Origin: Comamonas denitrificans
GTDB lineage: Bacteria > Pseudomonadota > Gammaproteobacteria > Burkholderiales > Burkholderiaceae_C
Assembly: GCF_017368815.1 (NCBI RefSeq)
Contig: NZ_JAFNME010000008.1
Location: forward strand, 45,476 to 109,475
DNA: 64,000 nucleotides
Direction: 5' to 3'
Position numbers and translations under genes: made by a program
Shown: positions 44,674 through 53,249 of the stretch, piece by piece
Layout of the letters: each line of letters begins with the position of its first letter
Position numbering within the stretch: the stretch's first letter is position 1
The notes under the pieces: model-generated
Databases searched by the model: none
Told to the model about the DNA's origin: nothing
The model's input: only the letters and a program-made list of their open reading frames with translations

Positions 44674-47328
44674 ATGAGCGATCAATACACTTACGCGAGA
44701 TTTTGGCGATGCGCGCTACAGGTCAATCCTGTTGGCTACAACGGTGCCTACAGGGGAGCCGATCACGGTCTGGATGAGGGCGGCTACAATCAGGCCCTGC
44801 TTCAAAAGTGCCTTGAGCTGGGTATCAAGGTTGTTGGTTTGGCCGACCACGGCAGCGTGGCCAGTGTTGATGCTTTGCGTCAGGTGCTACAGCCGCATGG
44901 GATCGTGGTGTTTCCCGGCTTCGAGATCGCCTCGAACGACAAGACCCATTACGTCTGCCTGTTTTCCGAGGAAACCACGGGACAGCAGCTCGAACGCTAC
45001 CTTGGAAATCTCGACCTTCTTGACCCAACAGACGGTGTTCGCCCATCTCGATTGAGTTCCGAGCAGTTGATCGAGAAGGTCGATCAACTCGGAGGCTTCA
45101 TCTACGCTGCGCACTGTACGTCGGACAGTGGCCTTCTAAAAAACCGGCTCAACCATGTGTGGAAGCTCCACAAGCTCCGCGCAGCCCAGATTCCGGGGCC
45201 GATAGATGACTTGGCGGGGGTGGAAAGTGACTTCTACCGCAGGGTGCTGCTGAACAAGGATGATGCCTACCGGCGCGAGAGGCCCGTAGCTGTCATCAAT
45301 GCCAAGGATGTTGCAAAGCCGGAGGACTTGGAACAACCCGGTGCCACTTGCCTTATCAAGATGACGCGGCCCAACTTCGCGGCGTTTAAGGTTGCCTTCC
45401 TCGATCCGGGATCGCGAATCCGCCTTAACTCTCAGCAGGCCCAAAGCCCGATTGGCAAGGTGGTACGCATGACGGTGGCCGGTGGCTACCTTGATGGCGT
45501 CCGGGTGGATTTTTCCGACCATCTCAATACGGTGATCGGCGGTCGTGGAACGGGTAAGTCAACCTTGCTCGAATGCCTGCGCTTCGCCTTGGACTTGCCA
45601 CCCAAAGGCAAACAGGCACAGAAGCTCCACCAAGAGATCATCAAGGAGAACCTTGGTCGCTCGGCCGGTCGGGTCGAGCTGACAGTAGTGTCCTCTGCCC
45701 AGAACGGCAAGCAGTACACCATCTCGCGCCGTCATGGCGAGCCGCCGATGGTGCGTGACAAGGATGGCAATGTCTCCACTCTGCTCCCGCGCGACTTGCT
45801 GCCGGGCATCGACATTTATGGGCAGAACGAGATTTACGAGCTGGCCCAAGATGAAACCAGCCGGGTGCAGTTGCTGGATCGCTTTCTTCCTCAAGACGGG
45901 GAGTACGAGGCGAAGAGCGCCGACGTGCATAGGCGCTTGAAGGACAACCAGCAGAAGCTCACGAAGTCCCTGGCCGATCTTGATGATCTGAATGCGCAGG
46001 TTGAGCGCTTGCCCAAGCTGGAAGAGCAGCTTCGCGGTTTTGATGAGCTGGGGATCAAGGAGAAGCTGGCCAAGACCTCATTGCTCGCACGCGAGCGAGA
46101 GATAGCCAAGACCGCTGCTGATGGCGTGCAGAGCTTTCGCGACATGCTTGCAGACCTGCGCGATGGCTTGCCCGATCTCGCCTTCATCAACGATGAGGCC
46201 CTTGAAGGATTGCCTGACGCTGCCCAGTTGCTTGCTATCCGCACGACGCTGGATGGACTCAAGCAGGGCTTCACCGGCCATCTGACCGCCATGCAGGCCT
46301 TGCTCGATGAAGGGGCAGGACAGTTCACCACCCAGCATGGCGCATGGCAGCAGGCGATTCAGGAGCATGAGGCCGAGTTGGAGAAGGCGCTGCGGACGCT
46401 GCCCGCCACTGCTGGAAAAAGCGGGCAGGAGGTCGGCGTTGCCTATCAGAAGTTGATGGGGGAGATCGAGCGTATCAAGCCGATGAAATCGCGGTTGACC
46501 ACCTATGAGTCCCAGCGCGATACCTTGCGTCAGGAGCGACGCAACTTATTGGGCGAGTTGTCCGATTTACGTGGGCAGCGCATACAAGCGTTGCAGAAGG
46601 CCGCGAAGAAGCTGAACAGGCGGCTTGAAGGCAAGCTCAAGGTGGAAATCGTGCCGGAGGCTGACCGCACGCCATTGGTGACGTTCCTGCTTGGTTGCAA
46701 GCTGGACGGTGTTGGTGAAAAGCGGCTTGCGTTCATTGAGGATGCTGAGACGATCAGCCCGCTGTCGCTGGCCCAGTCGATTCAGAAAGGGTCTGCCGAC
46801 GTGCAACTCGATTGGGGCGTCACGCAGATGGTGGCCGACGCACTCACCAAGCTCCAGTCGTCTCAGCTCATGGAGTTGGAGGCTTTGGAGCTGGAGCATC
46901 GCGTGGACATCTTTTTGAATGTCGCTCACGGCCAAGCCGATCCGGTTTTCCGTCCGCTCAACAAGCTCTCTACGGGCCAGCAGTGCACGGCAATCCTGCA
47001 CATGCTGCTGCTTGAGAACGTTGATCCCCTTCTGATGGATCAGCCGGAGGACAACCTTGACAACGCCTTCATCGCAGATCGGATCGTCGCCGAGTTGAGG
47101 GAGGCAAAGACCAGTCGGCAGTTCTTGTTCGCGACACACAACGCGAACATCCCGGTGTTCGGTGATGCCGAGTGGATTGGCGTGTTCACGGCCGCTGAGA
47201 ACCAAGGGTGTCTCGGGCTGGAAGCACAAGGCTCGATTGACGTTCCTGTAATTCGAGATCAGGTGGCCAGCATCTTGGAAGGCGGACGTGACGCCTTTAT
47301 CCAAAGAAAGGAGAAGTACGAGTTCTAG
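44674..47328 (+). CDS. TrlF/Ppl-like protein: PHP-type domain plus SMC-like ATPase
   Basis: An 884-aa protein. Residues 1-230 form a PHP-type (polymerase/histidinol phosphatase) domain. The canonical HxH is replaced by ALQVNP (14-19) and the final DxH by INAKDV (208-213), but LADHG (56-60), H92 and H147 remain. The SMC/Rad50-like ATPase follows: Walker A GGRGTGKST (289-297), a long coiled coil (about 410-640), signature LSTGQQ (765-770) and Walker B LLMDQPEDNLD (786-796). AGGAGG lies before the ATG. It is paired with the methyltransferase upstream. Such proteins are known in anti-phage defence (Ppl). Confidence 0.82.
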   Translation: MSDQYTYARFWRCALQVNPVGYNGAYRGADHGLDEGGYNQALLQKCLELGIKVVGLADHGSVASVDALRQVLQPHGIVVFPGFEIASNDKTHYVCLFSEETTGQQLERYLGNLDLLDPTDGVRPSRLSSEQLIEKVDQLGGFIYAAHCTSDSGLLKNRLNHVWKLHKLRAAQIPGPIDDLAGVESDFYRRVLLNKDDAYRRERPVAVINAKDVAKPEDLEQPGATCLIKMTRPNFAAFKVAFLDPGSRIRLNSQQAQSPIGKVVRMTVAGGYLDGVRVDFSDHLNTVIGGRGTGKSTLLECLRFALDLPPKGKQAQKLHQEIIKENLGRSAGRVELTVVSSAQNGKQYTISRRHGEPPMVRDKDGNVSTLLPRDLLPGIDIYGQNEIYELAQDETSRVQLLDRFLPQDGEYEAKSADVHRRLKDNQQKLTKSLADLDDLNAQVERLPKLEEQLRGFDELGIKEKLAKTSLLAREREIAKTAADGVQSFRDMLADLRDGLPDLAFINDEALEGLPDAAQLLAIRTTLDGLKQGFTGHLTAMQALLDEGAGQFTTQHGAWQQAIQEHEAELEKALRTLPATAGKSGQEVGVAYQKLMGEIERIKPMKSRLTTYESQRDTLRQERRNLLGELSDLRGQRIQALQKAAKKLNRRLEGKLKVEIVPEADRTPLVTFLLGCKLDGVGEKRLAFIEDAETISPLSLAQSIQKGSADVQLDWGVTQMVADALTKLQSSQLMELEALELEHRVDIFLNVAHGQADPVFRPLNKLSTGQQCTAILHMLLLENVDPLLMDQPEDNLDNAFIADRIVAELREAKTSRQFLFATHNANIPVFGDAEWIGVFTAAENQGCLGLEAQGSIDVPVIRDQVASILEGGRDAFIQRKEKYEF

Positions 47329-47861
47329 CCATTGAATTTTGGCAGCGCCGCCATCCGCTCATACATCTCTTCCTGCTCGCCAGCCAGCATCGGATCATCG
47401 TAGGGGTTGGCGACAAGATCATCCGGTGTCGGCGTTTCGCTCTTCGACGGACGCCCTCGTGCTCGGCTTGGTCTTGGGTGTCCTGCCTTCTCCAGAGCCT
47501 TCGCCAGCACATCCAGCGCATCCCAAATCCGCTCGGGTCGGACTGGTTCCACTCCAGCAGCCAGTGCTTTCGCCGCCCATCCCATGTGCTCTGCAGCGTG
47601 CAGCAGGTGATTTTTTTGCTTGTACTCACCAAGCTGCCGGTCTCTCTCGGTCATCCATTCCGTGAACTCTTCACGCTCGGCATCGGTCAGGATGCTTTCC
47701 AGTTCCGAAGGCAACGCCTTTGCCCAGTAATCAACCGTTCCCAGCACAACTTGCCCTGAACGTTTTTTCACACGGTCATAGGCGTAGCGTAGCAAGGAAA
47801 TTGATTTTCCCAGTCGTGTGTTTCCGCTCTTATCGCGGTAAGTCTGCACACGTATATGCAT
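47325..47861 (-). CDS. Unrecognised charged protein between cargo and integrase
   Basis: A 178-aa protein starting MHIRVQTYRDKSGNTRLGKS, rich in charged residues. Its basic middle portion (KALEKAGHPRPSRARGRPSK) could bind nucleic acid. The ATG at 47861 is preferred within a longer frame because GAGAAG lies before it and the earlier part is low quality. It is convergent with the PHP-ATPase gene (stops overlap by 3 bases). No family is recognised. Confidence 0.6.
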   Translation of the reverse strand: MHIRVQTYRDKSGNTRLGKSISLLRYAYDRVKKRSGQVVLGTVDYWAKALPSELESILTDAEREEFTEWMTERDRQLGEYKQKNHLLHAAEHMGWAAKALAAGVEPVRPERIWDALDVLAKALEKAGHPRPSRARGRPSKSETPTPDDLVANPYDDPMLAGEQEEMYERMAALPKFNG

Positions 47862-47934
47862 CGAAATTGCGCTTCTCTGTATGCTGATTTTGTAGATGAT
47901 AGCCCTGGCGAGAGGCTTGAGAGAAGCCTTTCTG

Positions 47935-48639
47935 CTACTCCACCAGCTTGATGCCGTTAAACTCAGGCATTTCACGCAGGAAAAGCCGGAAGTCCTCAGC
48001 ATCCCCCGCCGTAACTGGTATTTCCCCCTCTGAAAACACCACCTTCTCTTCGTCAGGATCGGTCAGCATCTGAAAGCCCAGCTTGACGATGGCGGCGGCT
48101 GTACCCCAATGCAGCTTCTTCGCATCGGCTTCCAGCATGGCGAACATCACGCAGCGCATGGCAGTCGTCACATTGCGCTCATCCACATCCCAGTCATTGC
48201 GCGTGCTGAACGGGATTCCGAACATGGAAAGCGTGTTGGCAATGCTTTTCGCCGTCCGCCGTTTCCGCAGCCGCACGATGTCCGCCTGTTCGCCCTTGAT
48301 GACGCGTGCCAGCGCATCGGCATCATTGGCCAGTTCCTCCAGGGCGTACAGACGGGTTGAGAGCGGGATGGTCTGGCTGTAGTTGAAGTCCAGGCTGGCG
48401 GCGTCCTTCGCATCGAGACGGCCAAGCGCAGCACGCAGCCGACGCGCATCGGACGCAGCCTTTTCAAGCGCCCGGATACGCGATGTATCAGGCGGGGTAT
48501 CGGTGATGCTCCAGCCATTTGCCAGCCACCGGAAAAGCAGCTTTTTGTGGTCATGGGGCAGCCTCCTGACCGACTCACAGCGCAGGATGCTTTTCACCAG
48601 TGCGAAGCGGAACCGACGCCGCTCGTCAGCCTTTGCCAT
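47935..48639 (-). CDS. Unrecognised protein overlapping the integrase end
   Basis: A 234-aa basic, helical protein without signal peptide or membrane segment. Its start lies 14 bases inside the 3' end of the integrase gene, so the two are co-transcribed. It may be an element-specific partner of the integrase or a small cargo gene. No family is recognised. Confidence 0.65.
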   Translation of the reverse strand: MAKADERRRFRFALVKSILRCESVRRLPHDHKKLLFRWLANGWSITDTPPDTSRIRALEKAASDARRLRAALGRLDAKDAASLDFNYSQTIPLSTRLYALEELANDADALARVIKGEQADIVRLRKRRTAKSIANTLSMFGIPFSTRNDWDVDERNVTTAMRCVMFAMLEADAKKLHWGTAAAIVKLGFQMLTDPDEEKVVFSEGEIPVTAGDAEDFRLFLREMPEFNGIKLVE

Positions 48640-49813
48640 TGAGCGCCTCCTGCTTCCAGAGTTCGAGCTTGTCCGCCCATGCCTGCATCATTCCCCGCCG
48701 CTCTTCGAGGTAGGTGGCATGGTTATAGGTGCGGCGTACCGAGTTGGGTTCCGCATGGGCAAGCTGCGCTTCAATGGCATCGGGGCGGCAGCCCATCTCA
48801 TTCAGCCGGGTGCTGCCGGTGGTTCTGGTGCCGTGCGGACTGTAGGTGCCGCTCCAGCCCAGCACCTTGAGCGCCTGCCGGATCGAATGCACCGACATCG
48901 GCCTGTTGCGGTCATCCCTGCCGGGGAAGAGGTGCGTCCGGTCGCCGCTGATGGCGTGCAGGCGGCGCAGCATTTCCACTGCCTGCGACGGCAGCGGCAC
49001 AACATGCTCGCGGCGGGCTTTCATGCGCCGGGCAGGGATCGTCCAAAGCGCAGCATCCAGGTCAAACTCAGCCCATTCCGCTTCTGCCGCCTCGCTCGGG
49101 CGCGCCAGTGTCCACCACATCAACTGTATGCAGAAATTGACCTGATAGCCGCAGCGGTGGTTGTCGAAGTCATTAAGCAGCTTGCCGACCTGCACGCTGG
49201 TAAGGGCCGTCTTGTGCTGTGTTTTGTTGGCGGGCAACGCCTTGCGAACGGGCCAGACAGGGTCGTTGTCTGCTCGCAGGGTGGCAACTGCGAGTTCAAA
49301 GACACTGGACATGGTGCGCTTGGCTTCGGCTGCGACAGTCGGCGCACCGCGTTTCACGGTCTTGGTAAGGATGTCGAGAACGTGCGCAGGGGTGATGTCG
49401 CGCACCGGGAGTTTGCCAATGCTGGGGAAGACCACCCGCTCCAGCATGTCCAGACGGCGTTTCTTGGTGATGTCCTCCCAGTCCCGCAGGGCCAGCCATT
49501 CCTTGGCGACAGCCTCGAAGGTGTTGGCGGAATCCTGTTCGCGCTTAAGGCGCTCAAGCTGCCGGTTCTGAACGGGATTGATGCCCTGCTTGACCAGCTT
49601 CCGCGCCTCCTCGCACCTGTCACGGGCTTCGGCAAGGCTGACGGCGGGGTAGTCGCCGAGTGCGAACCATGACCCCTTGCCCGCTAGCTTGAAGCGGTAA
49701 CGCCAAGCCCTCACCCCATTGGGCTTCACTTCGAGGTAGAGGCCCCGAAGGTCATTCAGGCGGTAAAGCTGCTCCTTCGGTTTGGCAGCACGGCAGTGGG
49801 CATCTGTAAGCAC
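48626..49813 (-). CDS. P4-type tyrosine integrase
   Basis: A 395-aa integrase with an N-terminal DUF4102 arm-binding domain (LTDAHCRAAKPKEQLYRLNDLRGLYLEV), a core-binding domain and a catalytic domain. Active-site regions are the Arg in WWTLARPSEA, HGTR in SPHGTRTTGST, a His in LAHAEP, and the catalytic Tyr in RRTYNHATYLEERR. The GTG at 49813 is preferred because homologues begin there. A TTG at 49879 would overlap a direct repeat. It lies next to the ychF-borne att site, as expected, and must carry out integration and, with a directionality factor, excision. Confidence 0.93.
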   Translation of the reverse strand: MLTDAHCRAAKPKEQLYRLNDLRGLYLEVKPNGVRAWRYRFKLAGKGSWFALGDYPAVSLAEARDRCEEARKLVKQGINPVQNRQLERLKREQDSANTFEAVAKEWLALRDWEDITKKRRLDMLERVVFPSIGKLPVRDITPAHVLDILTKTVKRGAPTVAAEAKRTMSSVFELAVATLRADNDPVWPVRKALPANKTQHKTALTSVQVGKLLNDFDNHRCGYQVNFCIQLMWWTLARPSEAAEAEWAEFDLDAALWTIPARRMKARREHVVPLPSQAVEMLRRLHAISGDRTHLFPGRDDRNRPMSVHSIRQALKVLGWSGTYSPHGTRTTGSTRLNEMGCRPDAIEAQLAHAEPNSVRRTYNHATYLEERRGMMQAWADKLELWKQEALNGKG

Positions 49814-49851
49814 GGTGTCACGGGATCGGCGAAGAGGAACGATGGGGTGAT

Positions 49852-49906
49852 CATATACACCTTTCGCTGCCTCGTCCAACCCGCATATACACCAGCGTAG
49901 TCACTT
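49852..49906. other. Putative right arm-type integrase sites
   Basis: CATATACACC occurs at 49852-49861 and 49884-49893, and GTAGTCACTT at 49897-49906. Both motifs also occur at the left end (24736-24755). They lie between integrase and the core site, where arm sites are expected. Confidence 0.6.
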
Positions 49907-49949
49907 TGCGCGGGTAAGGCCGGGCAACGAAATGCAATCTATAGAAACG

Positions 49950-49973
49950 AAAAACCCCGGATTTTCCGGGGCT
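49950..49973 (-). terminator. Terminator supplied by the element downstream of ychF
   Basis: On the minus strand CCCCGG-AAAAT-CCGGGG is followed by five T residues. It lies about 60 bases beyond the ychF stop and inside the element, so it probably now ends the ychF transcript. Confidence 0.8.
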
Positions 49974-50034
49974 CTGTCGCTGTATCAGGGCTTCAAAGTA
50001 ATGATGTGAAATCCCGAGAAATGGCTTGCTTGGG

Positions 50035-50052
50035 TCAGACGTTGAACAAAAA
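50035..50052. other. attR: element-side ychF 3' end
   Basis: Read on the minus strand this encodes the last residues of YchF (Phe-Leu-Phe-Asn-Val-stop, TGA). It matches 24664-24681 codon by codon. The 7-base core AGACGTT is at 50037-50043. Confidence 0.85.
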
Positions 50053-51129
50053 ATTGAGTACATCGCCATCTTTAACGATGTACTCCTTGCCTTCTGCCCG
50101 CATCTTGCCGGCATCTTTTGCACCTTGTTCGCCCTTGTAGGCAATGAAGTCATCAAACGCAATGGTTTGGGCACGGATAAAGCCACGCTCAAAATCACCG
50201 TGAATGACACCGGCTGCCTGGGGGGCTGTGGCACCCACACGCACGGTCCAGGCACGCACCTCTTTTACACCGGCGGTGAAATAGGTTTGCAAGCCCAGCA
50301 ACTTAAAGCCTGCACGAATCAGGCGATTGAGGCCGGGCTCTTCCAGGCCCAGCTCTTGCAGGAACATATCGCGGTCTTCGTCTTCCATCTCAGCCATTTC
50401 GGCTTCGATCTTCGCGCAAATTGCCACTACGGGCGCACCTTGTGCATTGGCATAGTCTGTCAGGCGATCGAGCAAAGGATTGTTAGTAAAGCCATCTTCC
50501 GCGACGTTGCCGACAAACATGGCCGGTTTGGCCGTAATCAGGCAAAAAGGCTTGAGCAAAGGGGCATCTTCCTTGGAGATAGGAACCACGCGTGCGGGCT
50601 TGCCTTCGTTCAGTGCCGCCTGAATCGGCTCCAGCAAAGCCACCAGCTTGGCCGCATCCTTGTCGTTGCCCGAGCGGGCGGCTTTCGAGTAGCGGTTCAG
50701 CGCTTTGTCCACCGTGGCCAAATCGGCCAAGCACAACTCGGTTTGAATCACTTCGATATCAGAAATCGGATCCACCTTGCCAGCCACGTGAATCACATTG
50801 GGGTCTTCAAAGCAGCGCACCACGTTCACGATGGCATCCGTTTCACGGATATGGGCCAAAAACTGGTTGCCCAGCCCCTCCCCCTTGCTCGCACCGGCCA
50901 CAAGACCGGCAATATCGACAAACTCCACAATCGCCGGAACGATGCGCTCAGGGTGAATAATTTGCGCCAACTGCTGCAGCCGAGGATCGGGCACTTCCAC
51001 CACGCCAGTGTTCGGCTCAATGGTGCAAAAAGGGTAGTTCTCTGCCGCAATACCTGCCTTGGTCAAAGCATTAAACAGGGTGGATTTACCCACATTGGGC
51101 AAACCGACGATGCCGCACTTGAGACTCAT
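50035..51129 (-). CDS. ychF: Redox-responsive ATPase YchF (Obg-like)
   Basis: A 364-aa universally conserved Obg-family protein that binds ATP and associates with ribosomes and stress responses. It has G1 GLPNVGKST near residue 9, [22 protein letters not shown] (G3 and helix) near residue 70, a coiled coil, and the C-terminal TGS-like domain ending in [16 protein letters not shown] lies before the ATG. The last two codons now come from the integrated element, without changing the protein. A terminator-like hairpin lies just upstream of the start. Confidence 0.97.
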   Translation of the reverse strand: MSLKCGIVGLPNVGKSTLFNALTKAGIAAENYPFCTIEPNTGVVEVPDPRLQQLAQIIHPERIVPAIVEFVDIAGLVAGASKGEGLGNQFLAHIRETDAIVNVVRCFEDPNVIHVAGKVDPISDIEVIQTELCLADLATVDKALNRYSKAARSGNDKDAAKLVALLEPIQAALNEGKPARVVPISKEDAPLLKPFCLITAKPAMFVGNVAEDGFTNNPLLDRLTDYANAQGAPVVAICAKIEAEMAEMEDEDRDMFLQELGLEEPGLNRLIRAGFKLLGLQTYFTAGVKEVRAWTVRVGATAPQAAGVIHGDFERGFIRAQTIAFDDFIAYKGEQGAKDAGKMRAEGKEYIVKDGDVLNFLFNV

Positions 51130-51139
51130 ACAACTTCCT

Positions 51140-51172
51140 TAGAAAAAACGAGGGCAGCCTGTTGCTGCCCTC
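51140..51172 (-). promoter_or_regulatory. Terminator-like hairpin in the ychF leader
   Basis: GAGGGCAGC / GCTGCCCTC with a 5-base loop is followed on the minus strand by G and six T residues, ending about 10 bases before the ychF start. Nothing on the minus strand upstream needs it, so it might act as an attenuator. Confidence 0.55.
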
Positions 51173-51267
51173 AAAATTAGCCTTGATTGTAATAAAGGCG
51201 CTGCCCTGCGCAAAAACAGCGCCGCGCTGCAGGCTTTTGCCTCCTGTTGCGCTCCTACAATCGCGCC

Positions 51268-52398
51268 ATGGCCCAACATTTTGACATTTGCATTCGTGGC
51301 GCTGGCATTGTTGGCCGCGCTTTAGCCTTGCTTCTCGCCCGAGAGCGTTTGCGCGTGGCGTTGGTCGCAGCGCCACAAACTGCGTCTAAAACCCAGGATG
51401 TGCGTGCCTACGCACTCAATGGCGCATCGAAACAACTCCTGGACAGCCTGCGCGCCTGGCCCGACGCGCAGCACGCCACCCCCATCCAGCGCATGCACGT
51501 GGTGGGCGATGGCAACAGCCACGTGCAGTTCGATGCCCAAGCGCAAGGCGCTGAAGCCCTTACGTGGATTGTCGATGTGCCGGCGCTGGAACAACGCCTG
51601 GCCGATGCTGTGCGCTACCAACCGCTGATTGAAGTGGTCGATACCCCCGTCGCCGCACCCCTGACGGCCATTTGCGAAGGCCGTGCCAGCAGCACCCGGG
51701 CCGAATTGGGGGTGGAATTTGACATCACCCCCTACCCACAAACGGCCATTGCCACCCGCCTGGACTGCACCCAGCCCCACCACCAGGTGGCCCGCCAATG
51801 GTTCAGCCCCTTGGGCATTTTGGCGTTTTTACCGCTCGGCGGACCGCAGGGCAGCAGCGTGGCGGTGGTGTGGTCAGCCCCCAAAGACATCGTGCCGCAA
51901 TGGCTGGAGGCCGAGCCTGCAGCCTTTTGCGAGCTGCTTGGCAGCATCAGCCAAGGGGTCTTGGGCGAGTTGCACCTGCAAGGGCCACGCATGGCCTGGC
52001 CCCTGCAGCACGCCATGGCCCAGCGCTGGTGTGGCAGCTTTCCGGCCCATAGCCCTCTGTCCGGAAGCTGGGTGCTGGTGGGCGATGCGGCGCACAACGT
52101 CCACCCCTTGGCCGGCCAGGGCTTGAACCTGGGCCTGGCCGATGTACACACCCTGGGCCAGTTGCTGCAGCAGCGCAAGGACTGGCAAAGCACGGGCGAC
52201 TTGCGCCTGCTGCGCCGCTACGCCCGCACGCGCCAGGCCGCCATGCTGCCCATCGGCCTGGCGATGGATGGCATCCAGCAGCTGTTTGGCCGCACCGAGC
52301 CCAGTCTGCAAGTGCTGCGCAACTGGGGCATGAACCAGTTTGAGCGCTGCGCCCCCCTCAAGCACTGGGTCACCCAGCAAGCCATGGGCCTGCGCTAA
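51268..52398 (+). CDS. UbiH/UbiF/VisC-type FAD-dependent hydroxylase
   Basis: A 376-aa FAD-dependent monooxygenase of the ubiquinone hydroxylase family. The FAD dinucleotide motif is GAGIVGRALA near residue 10. The WSPLGILAFLPLGG region and the C-terminal GDAAHNVHPLAGQGLNLGLAD motif (about 272-292) are intact. The ATG at 51268 matches the family start. Regiospecificity (C5, C6 or C1 hydroxylation) cannot be read from sequence. A dsbC gene follows after 85 bases. The protein may be UbiH-like or a paralogue. Confidence 0.88.
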   Translation: MAQHFDICIRGAGIVGRALALLLARERLRVALVAAPQTASKTQDVRAYALNGASKQLLDSLRAWPDAQHATPIQRMHVVGDGNSHVQFDAQAQGAEALTWIVDVPALEQRLADAVRYQPLIEVVDTPVAAPLTAICEGRASSTRAELGVEFDITPYPQTAIATRLDCTQPHHQVARQWFSPLGILAFLPLGGPQGSSVAVVWSAPKDIVPQWLEAEPAAFCELLGSISQGVLGELHLQGPRMAWPLQHAMAQRWCGSFPAHSPLSGSWVLVGDAAHNVHPLAGQGLNLGLADVHTLGQLLQQRKDWQSTGDLRLLRRYARTRQAAMLPIGLAMDGIQQLFGRTEPSLQVLRNWGMNQFERCAPLKHWVTQQAMGLR

Positions 52399-52483
52399 GG
52401 CGCTTTTACCCCCGGAACCTTTGCCACCCCCCGGCCCCTAACGGCGCTTTACCGTATTGACCTTTGCACACTGGAATCCCCAC

Positions 52484-53200
52484 ATGAAGTTGCTTGCCAC
52501 TGCCGCCACAGCTATTTTTGCCGTCCTGACCCTGGGCCAGGCTTTTGCGGCCAGCCCGGAAGACACGATTCGCCAAACCCTGAATGAGCGCATTCCCCAA
52601 CTGACCAAGATTGACGAAGTGCGCACCACCCCCATGCAAGGCCTGTACGAAGTGCGCGTGGGCACCGATGTGTTTTATACCGATGCCCAGGGCAACTACC
52701 TGATCCAGGGCGAGTTGATTGATACCCAGGCCCGGCGCAACCTGACCGAAGACCGGATCAAAGCATTAACTGCCGTCAAATTCAGCGATCTTCCGCTAAA
52801 CGATGCCATCAAAGTGGTACAGGGCAAAGGCGAGCGCCATATCGCCGTCTTTGCCGACCCCAATTGCGGTTATTGCAAACGCTTTGAACGCGATATGCAA
52901 AGCGTGGACAACGTGACCATGCACGTCTTTTTAATCCCTATCCTCAGCCCCGATTCGGTAGAAAAATCGCGCAACATCTGGTGCGCCAAGGACCAGGCCA
53001 AGGCGTGGCAGGACTACATGCTCAAAGGGGAAAAATCCACGTCTGCCACCTGCGACACCAAAGCACTGGAGCGCAACTTGGCGTTTGCCCACAAGTACAA
53101 AATCACTGGCACACCGACCATTATTTTTACTGACAACACCCGCGTACCCGGCGCAATCTCAGCCAAAGATGTTGAAAAGCGCTTAATCTCGGCTAAATAA
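52484..53200 (+). CDS. dsbC: Thiol:disulfide interchange protein DsbC
   Basis: Periplasmic disulfide isomerase, 238 aa. A signal peptide (about 1-22, ending QAFA) is followed by an N-terminal dimerisation region and a thioredoxin fold with the active-site CGYC (near residue 126). The cis-Pro loop is TGTPTIIF. Two further cysteines (in IWCAK and ATCDT) match the family's structural disulfide. The ATG at 52484 gives a proper signal peptide, while the open frame extends upstream. It would repair wrongly paired cysteines in exported proteins. Confidence 0.94.
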   Translation: MKLLATAATAIFAVLTLGQAFAASPEDTIRQTLNERIPQLTKIDEVRTTPMQGLYEVRVGTDVFYTDAQGNYLIQGELIDTQARRNLTEDRIKALTAVKFSDLPLNDAIKVVQGKGERHIAVFADPNCGYCKRFERDMQSVDNVTMHVFLIPILSPDSVEKSRNIWCAKDQAKAWQDYMLKGEKSTSATCDTKALERNLAFAHKYKITGTPTIIFTDNTRVPGAISAKDVEKRLISAK

Positions 53201-53249
53201 CCTCATCATCATTTAACACCCGTGGTGGCAGGGTTGATGCCACCTTGCC

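Larger units (their letters stand above)
24666..50043. mobile_element. Integrative mobilizable element inserted in the 3' end of ychF
   Basis: A 25.4-kb element flanked by the 7-base core AGACGTT (24666-24672 and 50037-50043), within a longer match to the ychF 3' end at both boundaries. It carries a tyrosine integrase at the right end and an AlpA-type regulator at the left end. A TrfA-like initiator with iterons, KfrA, a MobA/MobL relaxase and a partial transfer operon form the backbone. A recombinase - methyltransferase - PHP-ATPase module is the cargo. No ATPases or core channel proteins for conjugation are seen, so transfer would need a helper. Boundaries are inferred from the duplicated core. 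Confidence 0.85.

Noticed and set aside
40548..47330. A Tn3-type transposon carrying the cargo
   Set aside because: A serine recombinase is present, but no transposase and no Tn3-type terminal inverted repeats were found.
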